From NCBI GenBank assembly GCA_020438865.1, contig JAGQTU010000012.1, forward strand, positions 1 to 64,000: a stretch of 64,000 bases of DNA, read 5' to 3'. Position numbers and translations under genes: made by a program. The DNA is from Mycobacterium sp. (lineage in GTDB: Bacteria; Actinomycetota; Actinomycetes; Mycobacteriales; Mycobacteriaceae). Shown here piece after piece: positions 45,312 through 54,341 of the stretch (positions are counted from its first letter, which is position 1; every line of letters begins with the position of its first letter). The notes under the pieces were generated by a model, which was not told where the DNA came from, did not search any database, and worked only from the letters and a program-made list of their open reading frames with translations.

Positions 45312-46007
45312 CTATTCGGACTCGCCGAGGATCTGGTAGATCTCGCGCCGCGCGTTGTTCACGATGTCGACGATGCGCTGTTGCTGTTCGGGGCTTGCGG
45401 TGTGCGCGGACTGCGCCACCGCGCCGAACAGCTGGCCCACCGCGGCCCGCAGGTTGCGGTGGCCGGGCTCGATGCCCTCGGTGATCTCCTGCCACGGCGG
45501 GGTGGCGATCTTTCCGGCGGCGTCGCGGCCCTCCTCGGTGAGCTCGAAAAGCTTCTTGCTGCCCTCGGTCTCGGTGCCGACGATCACGCCCTCGTCGACC
45601 AGCAACTGCAGGGTGGGGTAGACCGAGCCGGGGCTGGGTTTCCACACGCCGTCGGTGCGCTCGGCGATCTCCTGGATCATCTCGTAGCCGTGCATCGGCC
45701 GTTCGGCCAGCAGGGCGAGGATGGCGGCGCGGACGTCACCGCGCCGGCCCCGGCCGCGACCATGTCCGCGGCGGCCGCCGCGTCCGCCGGGGCCGAAGCC
45801 GGGGCCGGGCCCGAAGCCGGGACCGAACCCGAAGCCCGGGCCGAAGCCGCCCGGGCCCATCCCGGGTGGGCCGCCGGCGGCCATCTGCTCGCGAAGGTGC
45901 TCACGAAAGTGCCGGCGGGCGTGCCGACGTGCGGGTCCGGGCGGCGCGAAGCCGAAGCTGGGGTGGCCCAGTTGCGGGCCGTTGAACTGGGGAAATGGGG
46001 TGTCCAT
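45312..46007 (-). CDS. PadR-family regulator with Gly/Arg-rich N-terminal extension
   Basis: 231 residues. Residues 1-90 are low complexity: GFGPGFGFGPGFGPGPGF-like repeats, then GRGGRRGHGRGRGRRG. The winged-helix PadR domain starts at about 92 (AAILALLAERPMHGYEMIQEIAERTDGVWKPSPGSVYPTLQLLVDEGVI). A C-terminal dimerisation helix follows. Similar Gly-rich PadR proteins occur across actinobacteria. An operator-like palindrome lies upstream at 46060-46084. Confidence 0.87.
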   Translation of the reverse strand: MDTPFPQFNGPQLGHPSFGFAPPGPARRHARRHFREHLREQMAAGGPPGMGPGGFGPGFGFGPGFGPGPGFGPGGRGGRRGHGRGRGRRGDVRAAILALLAERPMHGYEMIQEIAERTDGVWKPSPGSVYPTLQLLVDEGVIVGTETEGSKKLFELTEEGRDAAGKIATPPWQEITEGIEPGHRNLRAAVGQLFGAVAQSAHTASPEQQQRIVDIVNNARREIYQILGESE

Positions 46008-46059
46008 GTGGTTTCTCTTTCTGCGACAGAAAGCGCCGACTGCGCTTCCGATGCATTAA

Positions 46060-46084
46060 CGATATATCGGAAACTATCGCGATG
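46060..46084. promoter_or_regulatory. Candidate PadR operator
   Basis: Perfect palindrome CGATATATCG (46060-46069), followed by TATCGCGAT; together with flanking GCAT (46053-46056) and ATGC (46082-46085) they form a dyad just upstream of the padR start at 46007. AT-rich dyads containing ATAT are typical PadR targets, so autoregulation is likely. Confidence 0.5.
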
Positions 46085-46090
46085 CAACGC

Positions 46091-46618
46091 TCAGTCGGCG
46101 GAGCGGCGGTCAATCTCCTCGAGCAGCCACCGAGCCCAGTCGGTTTCCATCGCCTCCCGGCGAATCCCGAACTCCAGCGCCGCCCTGGCGTAGAAGTCCG
46201 CGTCGCTGTCGCGCCACGGGATGGTGTCGCGCATCGTCTGGTAGCGGGCCAACTCGGCCTCGGCATGGTCCGCGAACGCCTCGATGTACTGTCGCGCTTG
46301 TTCGGGAGGCATCTCGCCGAGCAGGAAGATGCGCAGCAGACCGGCGCTGCGAAACGGCGGATCGGCACCGGCATCGGCCAGCCAGCGCAGCAGGTCATGC
46401 CGCCCCGCCTCGGTGACGCGGTACTCCTTGCGACCGCGTGGACCGATGTCGCCGACCTCGATCAGGCCGGCGTCGGCCAGCTTGTTCAACTCGCCGTAGA
46501 GCTGACTCTGCGTCGCCGGCCACACGTTCGCCATCGAATTCTCGAACCGCTTGAGCAGGTCGTACCCGCTGCCCGGCTGCTGGGCCAGCAAGCCGAGTGC
46601 CGCATACCGGAGACTCAC
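46091..46618 (-). CDS. PadR-family regulator with Vir_act_alpha_C domain
   Basis: 175 residues from GTG 46618 (VSLRYAALGLLAQQPGSGYDLLK). The longer GTG start at 46645 would place a palindrome inside the gene. Winged helix to about 80 (SQLYGELNKLADAGLIEVGDIGPRGRKEYRVTEAG in pieces), then the alpha-helical dimerisation domain. A minus-strand TACGAT (46625-46630) right before the GTG suggests a leaderless transcript. Divergent from the carotenoid oxygenase gene, the likely target. Confidence 0.88.
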   Translation of the reverse strand: MSLRYAALGLLAQQPGSGYDLLKRFENSMANVWPATQSQLYGELNKLADAGLIEVGDIGPRGRKEYRVTEAGRHDLLRWLADAGADPPFRSAGLLRIFLLGEMPPEQARQYIEAFADHAEAELARYQTMRDTIPWRDSDADFYARAALEFGIRREAMETDWARWLLEEIDRRSAD

Positions 46619-46634
46619 CCGTCCATCGTAGGAC

Positions 46635-46707
46635 TGACATGTCACTACTGGAATGTCGAGGCTGCGAGCGGCGCGCCGCGCGACAACATTTCACTCTTGA
46701 CATGTCA
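46635..46707. promoter_or_regulatory. Paired TGACATGTCA operators in the PadR/carotenoid-oxygenase intergenic region
   Basis: The perfect palindrome TGACATGTCA occurs twice, at 46635-46644 and 46698-46707. The second overlaps a consensus -35 TTGACA (46697-46702) facing the oxygenase; the first lies between the -35 and -10 positions of the padR promoter. A half-site GGACTGTCAG follows at 46713-46722. This is a simple layout for repression of both genes by the PadR protein. Confidence 0.65.
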
Positions 46708-46731
46708 GCTATGGACTGTCAGAGTTATGGC

Positions 46732-48078
46732 ATGACCGACGTCACAACCGACCTAACCAACCTGCCGAGCACCGGACAGTTCTTCGAGGTGGGCAACTAC
46801 GCGCCCGTGCCGGACGAGATCACCGAGCACAACCTACCGATCGAGGGCGCCATCCCGCCCGAGATCGATGGCTGGTATCTGCGCAACGGGCCCAATCCGC
46901 GCAAGCGTGTCGGCCACTGGTTCGCCGGCGACGGGATGATCCACGGGGTGCGGATCGAGGGTGGCGCCGCCAAGTGGTACCGCAACCGCTGGGTGCGCAC
47001 CGACAGTTTCGACAAGCCGTTCCCGATCTACAACTCCGACGGCACCCGGAACCTGCGGGCGGCGGTGGCCAACACCCATATCGTCAATCACGCCGGCAAG
47101 ACGTTGGCCCTCGTGGAGTCGTCGCTGCCCTACGAGATCACCAACGACCTGGAGACGGTCGGCTGCTACGACTTCGACGGCAAGCTCGACGACTCGATGA
47201 CGGCGCATCCGAAGATCTGCCCAACCACCGGTGAGTTGCACTTCTTCGGATACGGCAACCTCTTTCAGCCGCACGTCACCTATCACCGGGTGAACGCTAA
47301 CGGCGAGTTGATCGTCAACCGGCCCCTGGAGGTCGAGGCTCTGACCATGATGCACGACTTCGCCCTCACCGAGAGCCATGTCATCTTCATGGACCTGCCG
47401 ATCGTCTTCAACCTCGAGGTCGCCGCAAATGGCAAGGGCGACATGCCGTTCCGCTGGGACGACGACTACGGCGCCCGCCTGGGTGTGCTGCGCCGCGACG
47501 ACCCGTTCGGCCAGGTGCGCTGGTTCGACATCGATCCCTGCTACGTGTTCCACGTCGCTAACGCCTACGACGCTTCGGATGGGAAATCGATTGTGCTGCA
47601 GGCGGTCCGCTACCCGGAGCTGTGGCGCGACAACGGCGGCTTCGAGGCCAGCGCGGTGCTGTGGGACTGGACGATCGACCTGGCCGACGGCACGGTCAGG
47701 GAACGTCAGCTCGACGACCTGGCGGTGGAGTTCCCCCGTATCGACGATCGGCTGGCCGGCTCGCGGGCCCGCTACTCGGTCTCGGTCGGCGACGCCAGCC
47801 TGGTGCGCCATGACCTCGACACCGGAGCGGCCGTCGAGCACCGGTTCGGCACGCCGGATGCCCCCGGTGGACCCGGGGAGTTCGCCTTCGTGCCGTCGCC
47901 GTCCGGTACCGCCGACGAGAGCAACGGCTGGTACCTCGGCTACGTGTACGACCCGACCCGGGACGGCAGCGACCTGGTGATCCTGGACGCTTCCGACTTC
48001 GCCGGTGACCCGGTCGCCCGGGTTCGGCTACCGCGACGTGTTCCGTACGGATTCCACGGGAACTGGATCGGCGCCTAG
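46732..48078 (+). CDS. Carotenoid cleavage oxygenase
   Basis: 448 residues from ATG 46732. Four iron-binding histidines of the RPE65/CCO propeller: H159 (TAHPKI), H208 (MMHDFALTESH), H274 (VFHVANAYD) and H442 (YGFHGNW). N-terminal YLRNGPNP and GDGMIHGV motifs are characteristic. Cleaves carotenoid or stilbene double bonds with O2. Divergent from a PadR regulator with shared palindromes, so probably induced by a small aromatic or apocarotenoid. A SnoaL-like gene follows 9 nt downstream. Confidence 0.94.
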   Translation: MTDVTTDLTNLPSTGQFFEVGNYAPVPDEITEHNLPIEGAIPPEIDGWYLRNGPNPRKRVGHWFAGDGMIHGVRIEGGAAKWYRNRWVRTDSFDKPFPIYNSDGTRNLRAAVANTHIVNHAGKTLALVESSLPYEITNDLETVGCYDFDGKLDDSMTAHPKICPTTGELHFFGYGNLFQPHVTYHRVNANGELIVNRPLEVEALTMMHDFALTESHVIFMDLPIVFNLEVAANGKGDMPFRWDDDYGARLGVLRRDDPFGQVRWFDIDPCYVFHVANAYDASDGKSIVLQAVRYPELWRDNGGFEASAVLWDWTIDLADGTVRERQLDDLAVEFPRIDDRLAGSRARYSVSVGDASLVRHDLDTGAAVEHRFGTPDAPGGPGEFAFVPSPSGTADESNGWYLGYVYDPTRDGSDLVILDASDFAGDPVARVRLPRRVPYGFHGNWIGA

Positions 48079-48087
48079 GAGACCCCG

Positions 48088-48597
48088 GTGTCCGAACCAG
48101 CCGCGCGACTCGCGGATCTGCACGCGATCCGCGAGGTGGTGAGCTCCTACTGCCGGGGCGTCGATCGGCTCGACCTGGATCTCGTGCGGAGCGCCTACCA
48201 CCCCGACGCCGTCGACCATCACACCGGTTTCGACGGCGGTGTCGAGGACTTCGTGCGGTGGCTGGGAAAGAACCTGCAGCATCTCACCGGCTCGATGCAC
48301 ATGATGGGCAACCATCACGTCGAGTTCGTCGGAGCCGACCTGGCGATCAGCGAGACCTATTGCAACGCAGCACATTGGGGCCAGAATGAACGGCTGAACT
48401 TCACCACCGGCGTTCGCTACGTCGATCGGATGGAACGACGCGACGGCCGATGGGCGATCGCCGAACGGTGGGCGGTACGGGAATGGACCCGACGCGACGT
48501 GTTCGTCGCACCCGAGGGTCCGGGTCCCCGCGGCCGCCGCGACGCCGACGACCCACTGCAGGTCCTCCGGTGCCGGCTGGGGGCATCCGGCGATTGA
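48088..48597 (+). CDS. SnoaL-like / NTF2-fold protein
   Basis: 169 residues from GTG 48088. Cone-shaped alpha+beta NTF2 pattern of the SnoaL_4 group: DLHAIREVVSSYCRGVDRLDLDLVRSAYHPDAVDHH across the start, then MGNHHVEFVGADLAISETY. Such proteins are cyclases, isomerases, hydratases or dioxygenase partners. Operonic with the carotenoid oxygenase (9 nt), so it may process the cleavage product. Confidence 0.85.
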   Translation: MSEPAARLADLHAIREVVSSYCRGVDRLDLDLVRSAYHPDAVDHHTGFDGGVEDFVRWLGKNLQHLTGSMHMMGNHHVEFVGADLAISETYCNAAHWGQNERLNFTTGVRYVDRMERRDGRWAIAERWAVREWTRRDVFVAPEGPGPRGRRDADDPLQVLRCRLGASGD

Positions 48598-48639
48598 TTG
48601 ACGGGTGTGTCGGCCACGGTCCGCGGGTAGCCGGAGAAC

Positions 48640-48990
48640 ATGAGTGCTTCACGGACCAGTGAGTCGAGCGATACCCGATCGGATTCCACACGCCGGTCCC
48701 GGCGCTGGCTGAACTGGATTCTCGCGCTGTCGACGGTGCTGGGCGCGGCGGTGGCGGAACTGTTCGCCATCGGCGCGGTGATGGGCACCGCGACGTGCAG
48801 CACCCCGAACTGCCCGAAGCCCACCGGTCTCGTATACGGGTTGCTGACCTATGCCCCGCTGGTGATCGCCGTGGCCACGATCGTCGTCACGATCTTCACC
48901 GCCGGGCATCGGCGTGGGTATCTGGTGCCGCTGGTGGCCTGGGCCCTGATCATCATCGACGTCGGACTGCTCACGGCGACCTTCAATTAG
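48640..48990 (+). CDS. Small membrane protein, three predicted segments
   Basis: 116 residues: Ser/Arg-rich N-terminus, then hydrophobic segments at about 25-48, 64-86 and 93-113, with two cysteines (C53, C57) in the loop CSTPNCPKP. No domain recognised. Its stop overlaps the stop of the convergent RDD gene by 4 nt. Confidence 0.65.
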   Translation: MSASRTSESSDTRSDSTRRSRRWLNWILALSTVLGAAVAELFAIGAVMGTATCSTPNCPKPTGLVYGLLTYAPLVIAVATIVVTIFTAGHRRGYLVPLVAWALIIIDVGLLTATFN

Positions 48991-49859
48991 AGCGGTGGGG
49001 CGAACCCCGACCCGGGCGGTGGCGGGGGTGGGGCGAAACCCGGACCGGGCGGCGGTGAGCCGGGCATCGGCGGCGGCGCCGGGGGCCGGGGTCCGGCGGG
49101 TGGCCCAACCGGCCGCAGTCGCGCCAACTCGCGGCGGTGCCGTTCGGCCAGCACGGCGGCCAGCACGTACTGTGGGGGCGCACCGGGCGGCGGTGGCGGT
49201 GAAATCCGTGCGGCCACGTCGGTGGCGATCCGGTAACCCATCTCGTCGCGCACCCGCGGTTCCAGTTGCGGTGCGCGATAGAGGAACTGGCGGATCACTC
49301 CGGCCTGCTCGGAACTCAGCCCGGAGAGCTCCAGCGAGGACGCCCACCATGCCAGCGCCGGTGGCATAACCGGTGGGGGCGGCAGCTTGGGCCCGCGCTC
49401 GCTGATCACCACCGTGCCGGCGAAGACGTCACCGATCCGTTTTCCCTTGGCCGACAGCAAACTACAGATGACCGCCGGGCCGCCGAAGAACATCCAGATC
49501 TCGACGAAACCGGCAAGGGCACGAAACAGGGCCTGGCGGAATCGTTCCGGGCCGCCGTCGTCGGACACCACCCGAAGGCCCATCACCATCTTGCCGAGCG
49601 AGCGTCCCCGGGTGGCGGTCTCGATCGCGATCGGATAACCCACCAGCGTCAGCACCGTGAAGATGATCAACGTGGCCGCGCTCAGCGCATCGTCGAACTG
49701 CGTCACCGCGGCCGCCCACAACATCACACCCACGATGTAGCCGAGCACCACGACGACGATGTCGATCAACGCCCCGACGGCGCGCACCGGAAGCTGGGCG
49801 ATCTGCACATCGAGGACCACCGCGTCCCCGGTCACCACCGTCTCGGGCGCCGCAACCAT
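48987..49859 (-). CDS. RDD-family membrane protein (Rv3695-like)
   Basis: 290 residues from ATG 49859. RDD domain with the motif LPVRAVGALIDIVVVVLGYIVGVML, TRGRSLGKMVMGLRVV and KGKRIGDVFAGTVVI. The C-terminal cytoplasmic tail is Pro-rich (PPPPPGAPP, GFAPPPPPPGSGFAPPL). It belongs to the conserved RDD-SpoIIM-DUF58-MoxR neighbourhood. Divergent from the SpoIIM-like gene, 63 bp between starts. Confidence 0.9.
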   Translation of the reverse strand: MVAAPETVVTGDAVVLDVQIAQLPVRAVGALIDIVVVVLGYIVGVMLWAAAVTQFDDALSAATLIIFTVLTLVGYPIAIETATRGRSLGKMVMGLRVVSDDGGPERFRQALFRALAGFVEIWMFFGGPAVICSLLSAKGKRIGDVFAGTVVISERGPKLPPPPVMPPALAWWASSLELSGLSSEQAGVIRQFLYRAPQLEPRVRDEMGYRIATDVAARISPPPPPGAPPQYVLAAVLAERHRRELARLRPVGPPAGPRPPAPPPMPGSPPPGPGFAPPPPPPGSGFAPPL

Positions 49860-49922
49860 AACGACCCACGCTACCCGCGACGACGCGCCGGGGTCCGGCC
49901 ATGAGCCAACTAGGATCGCCTG

Positions 49923-50915
49923 GTGGATGTCGACGCCTTCGTCGTGGCGCACCGCGACACCTGGAAGCGGCTGGACGAGCTGGTCAAGCGCCGCCGCGAG
50001 CTGTCCGGCGCGGAGATCGACGAACTCGTCGAGCTCTACCAGCGGGTATCCACCCATCTGTCGATGGTGCGGTCGGCATCGACGGATTCGGTGCTGGTCG
50101 GCCGGCTCTCGACGCTGGTGGCGCGGGCCCGGTCGGCGGTCACCGGCGCGCACGCCCCGCTGTGGAGCGAGTTCGCCCGGTTCTGGACCGTGTCGTTTCC
50201 CGTGGTGGCCTACCGGGCCTGGCGCTGGTGGCTGGCCACGGCCGTGCTGTTCTTCGCGGTCGTGTTCGCCATCGGGTTCTGGGTGGCAGGCAGCCACGAG
50301 GTGCAGGCCGCGCTGAGCACTCCGGCCGAGATAGAGCACCTGGTCAATCACGACTTCGCGTCGTACTACAGCGAGAACCCGGCGGGATCGTTCGCACTGC
50401 AGGTCTGGGTGAACAACTCGTGGGTGGCCGCCCAGTGCATCGCCTTCTCGATCCTGCTGGGCATCCCGATCCCCTGGGTGCTGTTCCAGAACGCCGCCAA
50501 TCTCGGCGTCATCGGCGGCCTGATGTTCTCGGCCGGCAAGGCCGACGTGCTGTTCGGCCTGCTGATCCCCCACGGCCTGCTCGAGCTGTCCGCGGTGTTC
50601 CTGGCCGGTGCGGTCGGTATGCGGCTGGGCTGGACGGTGATCGCGCCGGGTGACCGGCCGCGCGGACAGGTTCTGGCCGAACAGGGTCGCGCGGTGGTCG
50701 CGGCCGCGGTCGGCCTGGTCGTCGTGCTGCTGGTGTCGGGACTGATCGAGGCGATGGTCACCCCGTCGCCGTTGCCGACCTTCGTGCGGATCGGCATCGG
50801 GCTTGCGGCCGAGGCCGGTTTCCTGGCCTACATCGTCTATTTCGGGCGCCGTGCGATGCGGGCCGGCGAGACCGGCGACATCGAAGACGCGCCGGACGTG
50901 GTCCCGACGCGCTGA
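49923..50915 (+). CDS. Stage II sporulation protein M (DUF95/SpoIIM) family membrane protein
   Basis: 330 residues from GTG 49923. Soluble N-terminal helical part (residues 1-95), then about five membrane segments with NPAGSFALQVWVNNSWVAAQCIAF and the family motif LFGLLIPHGLLELSAVFLAGAVGMRLGW. In sporulating bacteria SpoIIM acts with a cell-wall hydrolase; mycobacteria do not use it for sporulation. It is on the opposite strand from the moxR operon but belongs to the same conserved cluster. Confidence 0.9.
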   Translation: MDVDAFVVAHRDTWKRLDELVKRRRELSGAEIDELVELYQRVSTHLSMVRSASTDSVLVGRLSTLVARARSAVTGAHAPLWSEFARFWTVSFPVVAYRAWRWWLATAVLFFAVVFAIGFWVAGSHEVQAALSTPAEIEHLVNHDFASYYSENPAGSFALQVWVNNSWVAAQCIAFSILLGIPIPWVLFQNAANLGVIGGLMFSAGKADVLFGLLIPHGLLELSAVFLAGAVGMRLGWTVIAPGDRPRGQVLAEQGRAVVAAAVGLVVVLLVSGLIEAMVTPSPLPTFVRIGIGLAAEAGFLAYIVYFGRRAMRAGETGDIEDAPDVVPTR

Positions 50916-50920
50916 GTCGA

Positions 50921-52243
50921 TCAGAGCCGGCCGGTGGCCTTCATCGACAGATAGCGGTCGGCCAGCGCGGGCGCGAGCTCATCGGGCGGCGCGTCGACCA
51001 CCTCGACACCGCTGTGCCGCAGCCGGGATGCGATGGCACGCCGGTCATTGCGCGCCTGTTCGGCCGCCGCGGCGTCATAGACCTGCGCGGCGTCGGCGCG
51101 GCCCACCGCCAACTGGTCGACGCGGGGATCGGTGACCGCGGCGACGATCACCTGATGCCGGCTGGACAACTGCGGCAGTACCGGCAGCAGGCCCTCGTCC
51201 AGGGCCGAGGCGTTCAAATCCGTCAGCAGCACCACCAGGGCCCGCCGCCGGACCCGGCGCTGCACCGCGGCCACCATCGCGGTGGCGTCGGATTCGATCA
51301 GCGCCGGTTCCAGCGGGGCCATCGCCTCCACCAGCTGCGCCAGCAGCTCGGTGCGGGCGGCGCCGAACACCGCTGCACGGGAAACCCGGTCGTGGGCAAG
51401 GAAATCCACATGGTCACCGGCTCGCGAGGCCAGGGCCGCCAACAGCAGCGCGGCGTCCATCGACCAGTCCAGCCGGGGCCAGCCGCCGGGGTCGCGGGAG
51501 GTGGGATCCACCCCGACCCGGCCGGCCGACGTCCGCCCGGTGTCGAGCACAATGACCACCCGGCGGTCGCGCTCAGGGCGCCAGGTGCGCACAACCACGT
51601 CGCCCCGGCGCGCGGTGGCCCGCCAGTCGATGGAGCGCACGTCGTCGCCGTCGACGTACTCGCGCAGTGAGTCGAATTCGGTTCCGTGGCCGCGGATCAG
51701 CACCGGCAGCAGGCCGTCGATCTCGCGCAGTTTGGCCAGCCGGGACGGCAGGTGCTTGCGAGACAGGAACGGCGGCAGGATGCGGATCCGGCCCGGAACC
51801 CGGTGTGAGCGTTGCCTTCCGGCCAGGCCCAGCGGCCCGATCGAGCGGGCGGTCACGACCGCCGACTCCTGATCGCCGCGACGCAGCGGATTCAGCACGC
51901 TCGTGACGGTGGTGGATTGCCCGGCGCCGAGCACCAGTCGCCGGCTGCGTGGCTCGGCGCAGGCGCTGGGCGGCCACGCGTCGCGCAGCATGCCGCGTAA
52001 CCGCCGGGAGCCCTCGTTGTGCACCCGCAGGTGCGCCTCGACCGGCTGGCCCAGTCGCGCCGCGGTCTCACCGAATCGGGTGAAACTCAGGGTGCGCGGG
52101 CTGCCTGCCAGCAGCACGTCGACGACTACGGCAACGACCAGTGTGGCCAGCATCAGCAGGAACGTGGTTGCGGGCCAGGGAGACACTGCGATCGGCAGAA
52201 CGCAGATCAGGGCGACCAGACCGGCGCGGCCGGTGAGGATCAC
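50921..52243 (-). CDS. DUF58 protein (Rv3693-like)
   Basis: 440 residues. Two N-terminal membrane segments (about 5-45), a beta-rich region, the DUF58 signature with REYVDGDDVRSIDWRATARRGDVVVRTW, then a von Willebrand A-like domain with VVIVLDTGRTSAG. The start overlaps the moxR stop by 1 nt. DUF58 proteins almost always accompany MoxR ATPases and are thought to be their substrates or adaptors. Confidence 0.92.
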   Translation of the reverse strand: MILTGRAGLVALICVLPIAVSPWPATTFLLMLATLVVAVVVDVLLAGSPRTLSFTRFGETAARLGQPVEAHLRVHNEGSRRLRGMLRDAWPPSACAEPRSRRLVLGAGQSTTVTSVLNPLRRGDQESAVVTARSIGPLGLAGRQRSHRVPGRIRILPPFLSRKHLPSRLAKLREIDGLLPVLIRGHGTEFDSLREYVDGDDVRSIDWRATARRGDVVVRTWRPERDRRVVIVLDTGRTSAGRVGVDPTSRDPGGWPRLDWSMDAALLLAALASRAGDHVDFLAHDRVSRAAVFGAARTELLAQLVEAMAPLEPALIESDATAMVAAVQRRVRRRALVVLLTDLNASALDEGLLPVLPQLSSRHQVIVAAVTDPRVDQLAVGRADAAQVYDAAAAEQARNDRRAIASRLRHSGVEVVDAPPDELAPALADRYLSMKATGRL

Positions 52244-53226
52244 TAGCGGGGCACCGGAACCACCGACAGGATGCCGTCCAGCACCCCGTCCGGGCTGGCG
52301 CCCTCGAGTTCGGCCTCCGGGCGCAGGGCCACCCGATGCCGCAGGGTGGGCCGGGCCATCGCCTTGACGTCATCGGGGGTGACGTAGCTGCGGCCGGACA
52401 ACCAGGCCCACGCCCGTGCGGTGCCGAGCAGTGCCGTCGCCCCGCGGGGTGAGACGCCGAGCTGCAGCGAGGGGGAGGTCCTTGTGGCGCCGACGATGTC
52501 GACGATGTAGCCGAGCACCTCATCGGCGACCAGAACCTGCCGCACGGCCTCGCGGGCGATGCTGAGATCCGCGGCGCCGGCCACCGGGCGGATCGCCGAC
52601 AGGTCGCGCGGGTCGAAGCCGTGCGCGTGCCGGCTCAGGATCGCGATCTCCTGGTCCCGCGGCGGCAGCGGGACGTTCAGCTTGAGCAGGAAGCGGTCCA
52701 GCTGCGCCTCGGGGAGCTGGTAGGTGCCCTCGTATTCGATGGGGTTCTGGGTGGCGGCCACGATGAACGGGTCCGGCAGCGGCCTCGGCTCACCGTCGAC
52801 ACTGACCTGGCGCTCTTCCATCGCCTCCAGCAGCGCCGCCTGGGTCTTGGGTGGGGTGCGGTTGATCTCGTCGGCCAACATCAGGTTGGTGAACACCGGG
52901 CCCTCCCGGAACACGAACGCGGCCGTGCGGGCGTCGTACACCAACGAGCCCGTCACATCGCCCGGCATCAGGTCCGGGGTGAACTGCACGCGCTTGAAGT
53001 CCAGCTGCAGCGCGGCCGCGGTGGCACGCACCAAGAGTGTCTTGGCCACGCCCGGAACGCCTTCCAGCAGCACGTGCCCGCGGCACAGCAGGGCGATCAC
53101 CAGCCCGCTGACCACCGCGTCCTGCCCGACGACGGCCTTGGCGATCTCGGCACGCAGGGCCAGTAGGGCGGCGCGGGCGGCATCGTGTTGCGCCGTGGCG
53201 GACGCAGGCGCGGCGGAGTGTGTCAC
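52243..53226 (-). CDS. moxR2: MoxR-family AAA+ ATPase (MoxR2-like)
   Basis: 327 residues. Walker A EGVPGVAKT (55-63), Walker B LADEINR, sensor 1 ATQNPIEYEGTYQLPEAQLDRF and the sensor 2 region SPRGATALL. MoxR proteins act as chaperones that mature membrane or metal-containing complexes. Translational coupling with DUF4350 upstream (4-nt overlap) and DUF58 downstream. Matches Rv3692 by position. Confidence 0.94.
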   Translation of the reverse strand: MTHSAAPASATAQHDAARAALLALRAEIAKAVVGQDAVVSGLVIALLCRGHVLLEGVPGVAKTLLVRATAAALQLDFKRVQFTPDLMPGDVTGSLVYDARTAAFVFREGPVFTNLMLADEINRTPPKTQAALLEAMEERQVSVDGEPRPLPDPFIVAATQNPIEYEGTYQLPEAQLDRFLLKLNVPLPPRDQEIAILSRHAHGFDPRDLSAIRPVAGAADLSIAREAVRQVLVADEVLGYIVDIVGATRTSPSLQLGVSPRGATALLGTARAWAWLSGRSYVTPDDVKAMARPTLRHRVALRPEAELEGASPDGVLDGILSVVPVPR

Positions 53227-54341
53227 GACTGGGTGACCTGCCTTTCGATGTCGTCGAGCGCGTGTGCGAGGTGGAGCAGATCATTGTCGGTGATCGGCGG
53301 CGGACCGAACAGGGTGTACTGGGCGGCCTGGTCGCCACCGGCGTAGCGCCTGCCCACCGCCGCCACCACCGCGGCCGGATCGGCGTTCGGACCCAGGCCC
53401 AGCCGAGGCGAAAGCCGTTGCAGGGTGGCGGTCCGCAGTGCCTGCGCGGCGCGGTCCCGGGCACGCCGGGAACGGTACAGCCGGGCGCGGCCCTCGACCG
53501 TCTCCGAGGCGCGCACCACCACCGGGAGTCGCTCGGCGACCAGCGGGCCCAGTCGCCGGCCCTGCCACACCGCCAAGAGCGCCACGACCAGGCTGAGTTG
53601 CCACACGACCGGGACCACCGCGTCCGGGATCAGGTCGCCGATCTCGGCGTCGGCCTCGGATTCACCTTCCGGCTTCTGCGGCGCGTACCAGATGAGCCGC
53701 GGCCGGTTGCCTGCCAGATTCATCGCCAGCGCGGCGTTGCCCTCTTTCAGCAGCGAGCCGTTGGTCATGAAGTCGGCGCTGCCGACGACCGTGATGGTGC
53801 GCTCGCCTGACTCGTAGCGCACCAGCGCGCCGCCGTAGCAGCGGGCCAATGCGGTGTCACCCACCTTCCGGTAGGTGTCGGTCGGGCCGAGGGCGACCAC
53901 CCCGGCCCGCTTCGCCTCGGGCAAATCGCAACCGGGATCGTCGGTGGGGGTGTCCTCGGTGCTGATCCTGATGTTGGGGGCCAGCATTTCGCGGGCCCGC
54001 GCCGTGGGTTCCAGCACCAGCCGGTCGCCGGGCAGTTCCGATAGCCGCTCCAGGAGTTGCCCGGTACGGGTCTGGTAGATCTCGGCGGCCAGCAGCAGGG
54101 TGTCGGGACCGGCGGCCCGCTCGGCGTCGGCGACGGTCTGGGCGACCACCACGTCGACCCCGTGCTCTCGGAGCAGGGTGACCAGTGCGTGCGCGCCGTC
54201 GGGGGAGGTGGATGCGGGGTCCATCCGGCCGCCCGGTCGCGGAGCGGTCAGGTAGGTGCTGACCAGTGCGAGCGCCGTGATCACCGCGGCACCCAGGGCG
54301 ATCCAGCGCCCGGTGCGCCAGCGTTGCGTGACGGGGCTCAC
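53223..54341 (-). CDS. DUF4350 membrane protein (Rv3691-like)
   Basis: 372 residues from GTG 54341. One N-terminal membrane segment (about 13-32), an extracytoplasmic domain with the GATase-like DUF4350 pattern (DGAHALVTLLREHGVDVVV, GDRLVLEPT, ITVVGSADFMTNGSL), a second segment (about 240-265), and an Arg-rich cytoplasmic tail. C-terminal portion ends LLHLAHALDDIERQVTQS. Overlaps neighbours on both sides by 4 nt. Confidence 0.88.
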   Translation of the reverse strand: MSPVTQRWRTGRWIALGAAVITALALVSTYLTAPRPGGRMDPASTSPDGAHALVTLLREHGVDVVVAQTVADAERAAGPDTLLLAAEIYQTRTGQLLERLSELPGDRLVLEPTARAREMLAPNIRISTEDTPTDDPGCDLPEAKRAGVVALGPTDTYRKVGDTALARCYGGALVRYESGERTITVVGSADFMTNGSLLKEGNAALAMNLAGNRPRLIWYAPQKPEGESEADAEIGDLIPDAVVPVVWQLSLVVALLAVWQGRRLGPLVAERLPVVVRASETVEGRARLYRSRRARDRAAQALRTATLQRLSPRLGLGPNADPAAVVAAVGRRYAGGDQAAQYTLFGPPPITDNDLLHLAHALDDIERQVTQS

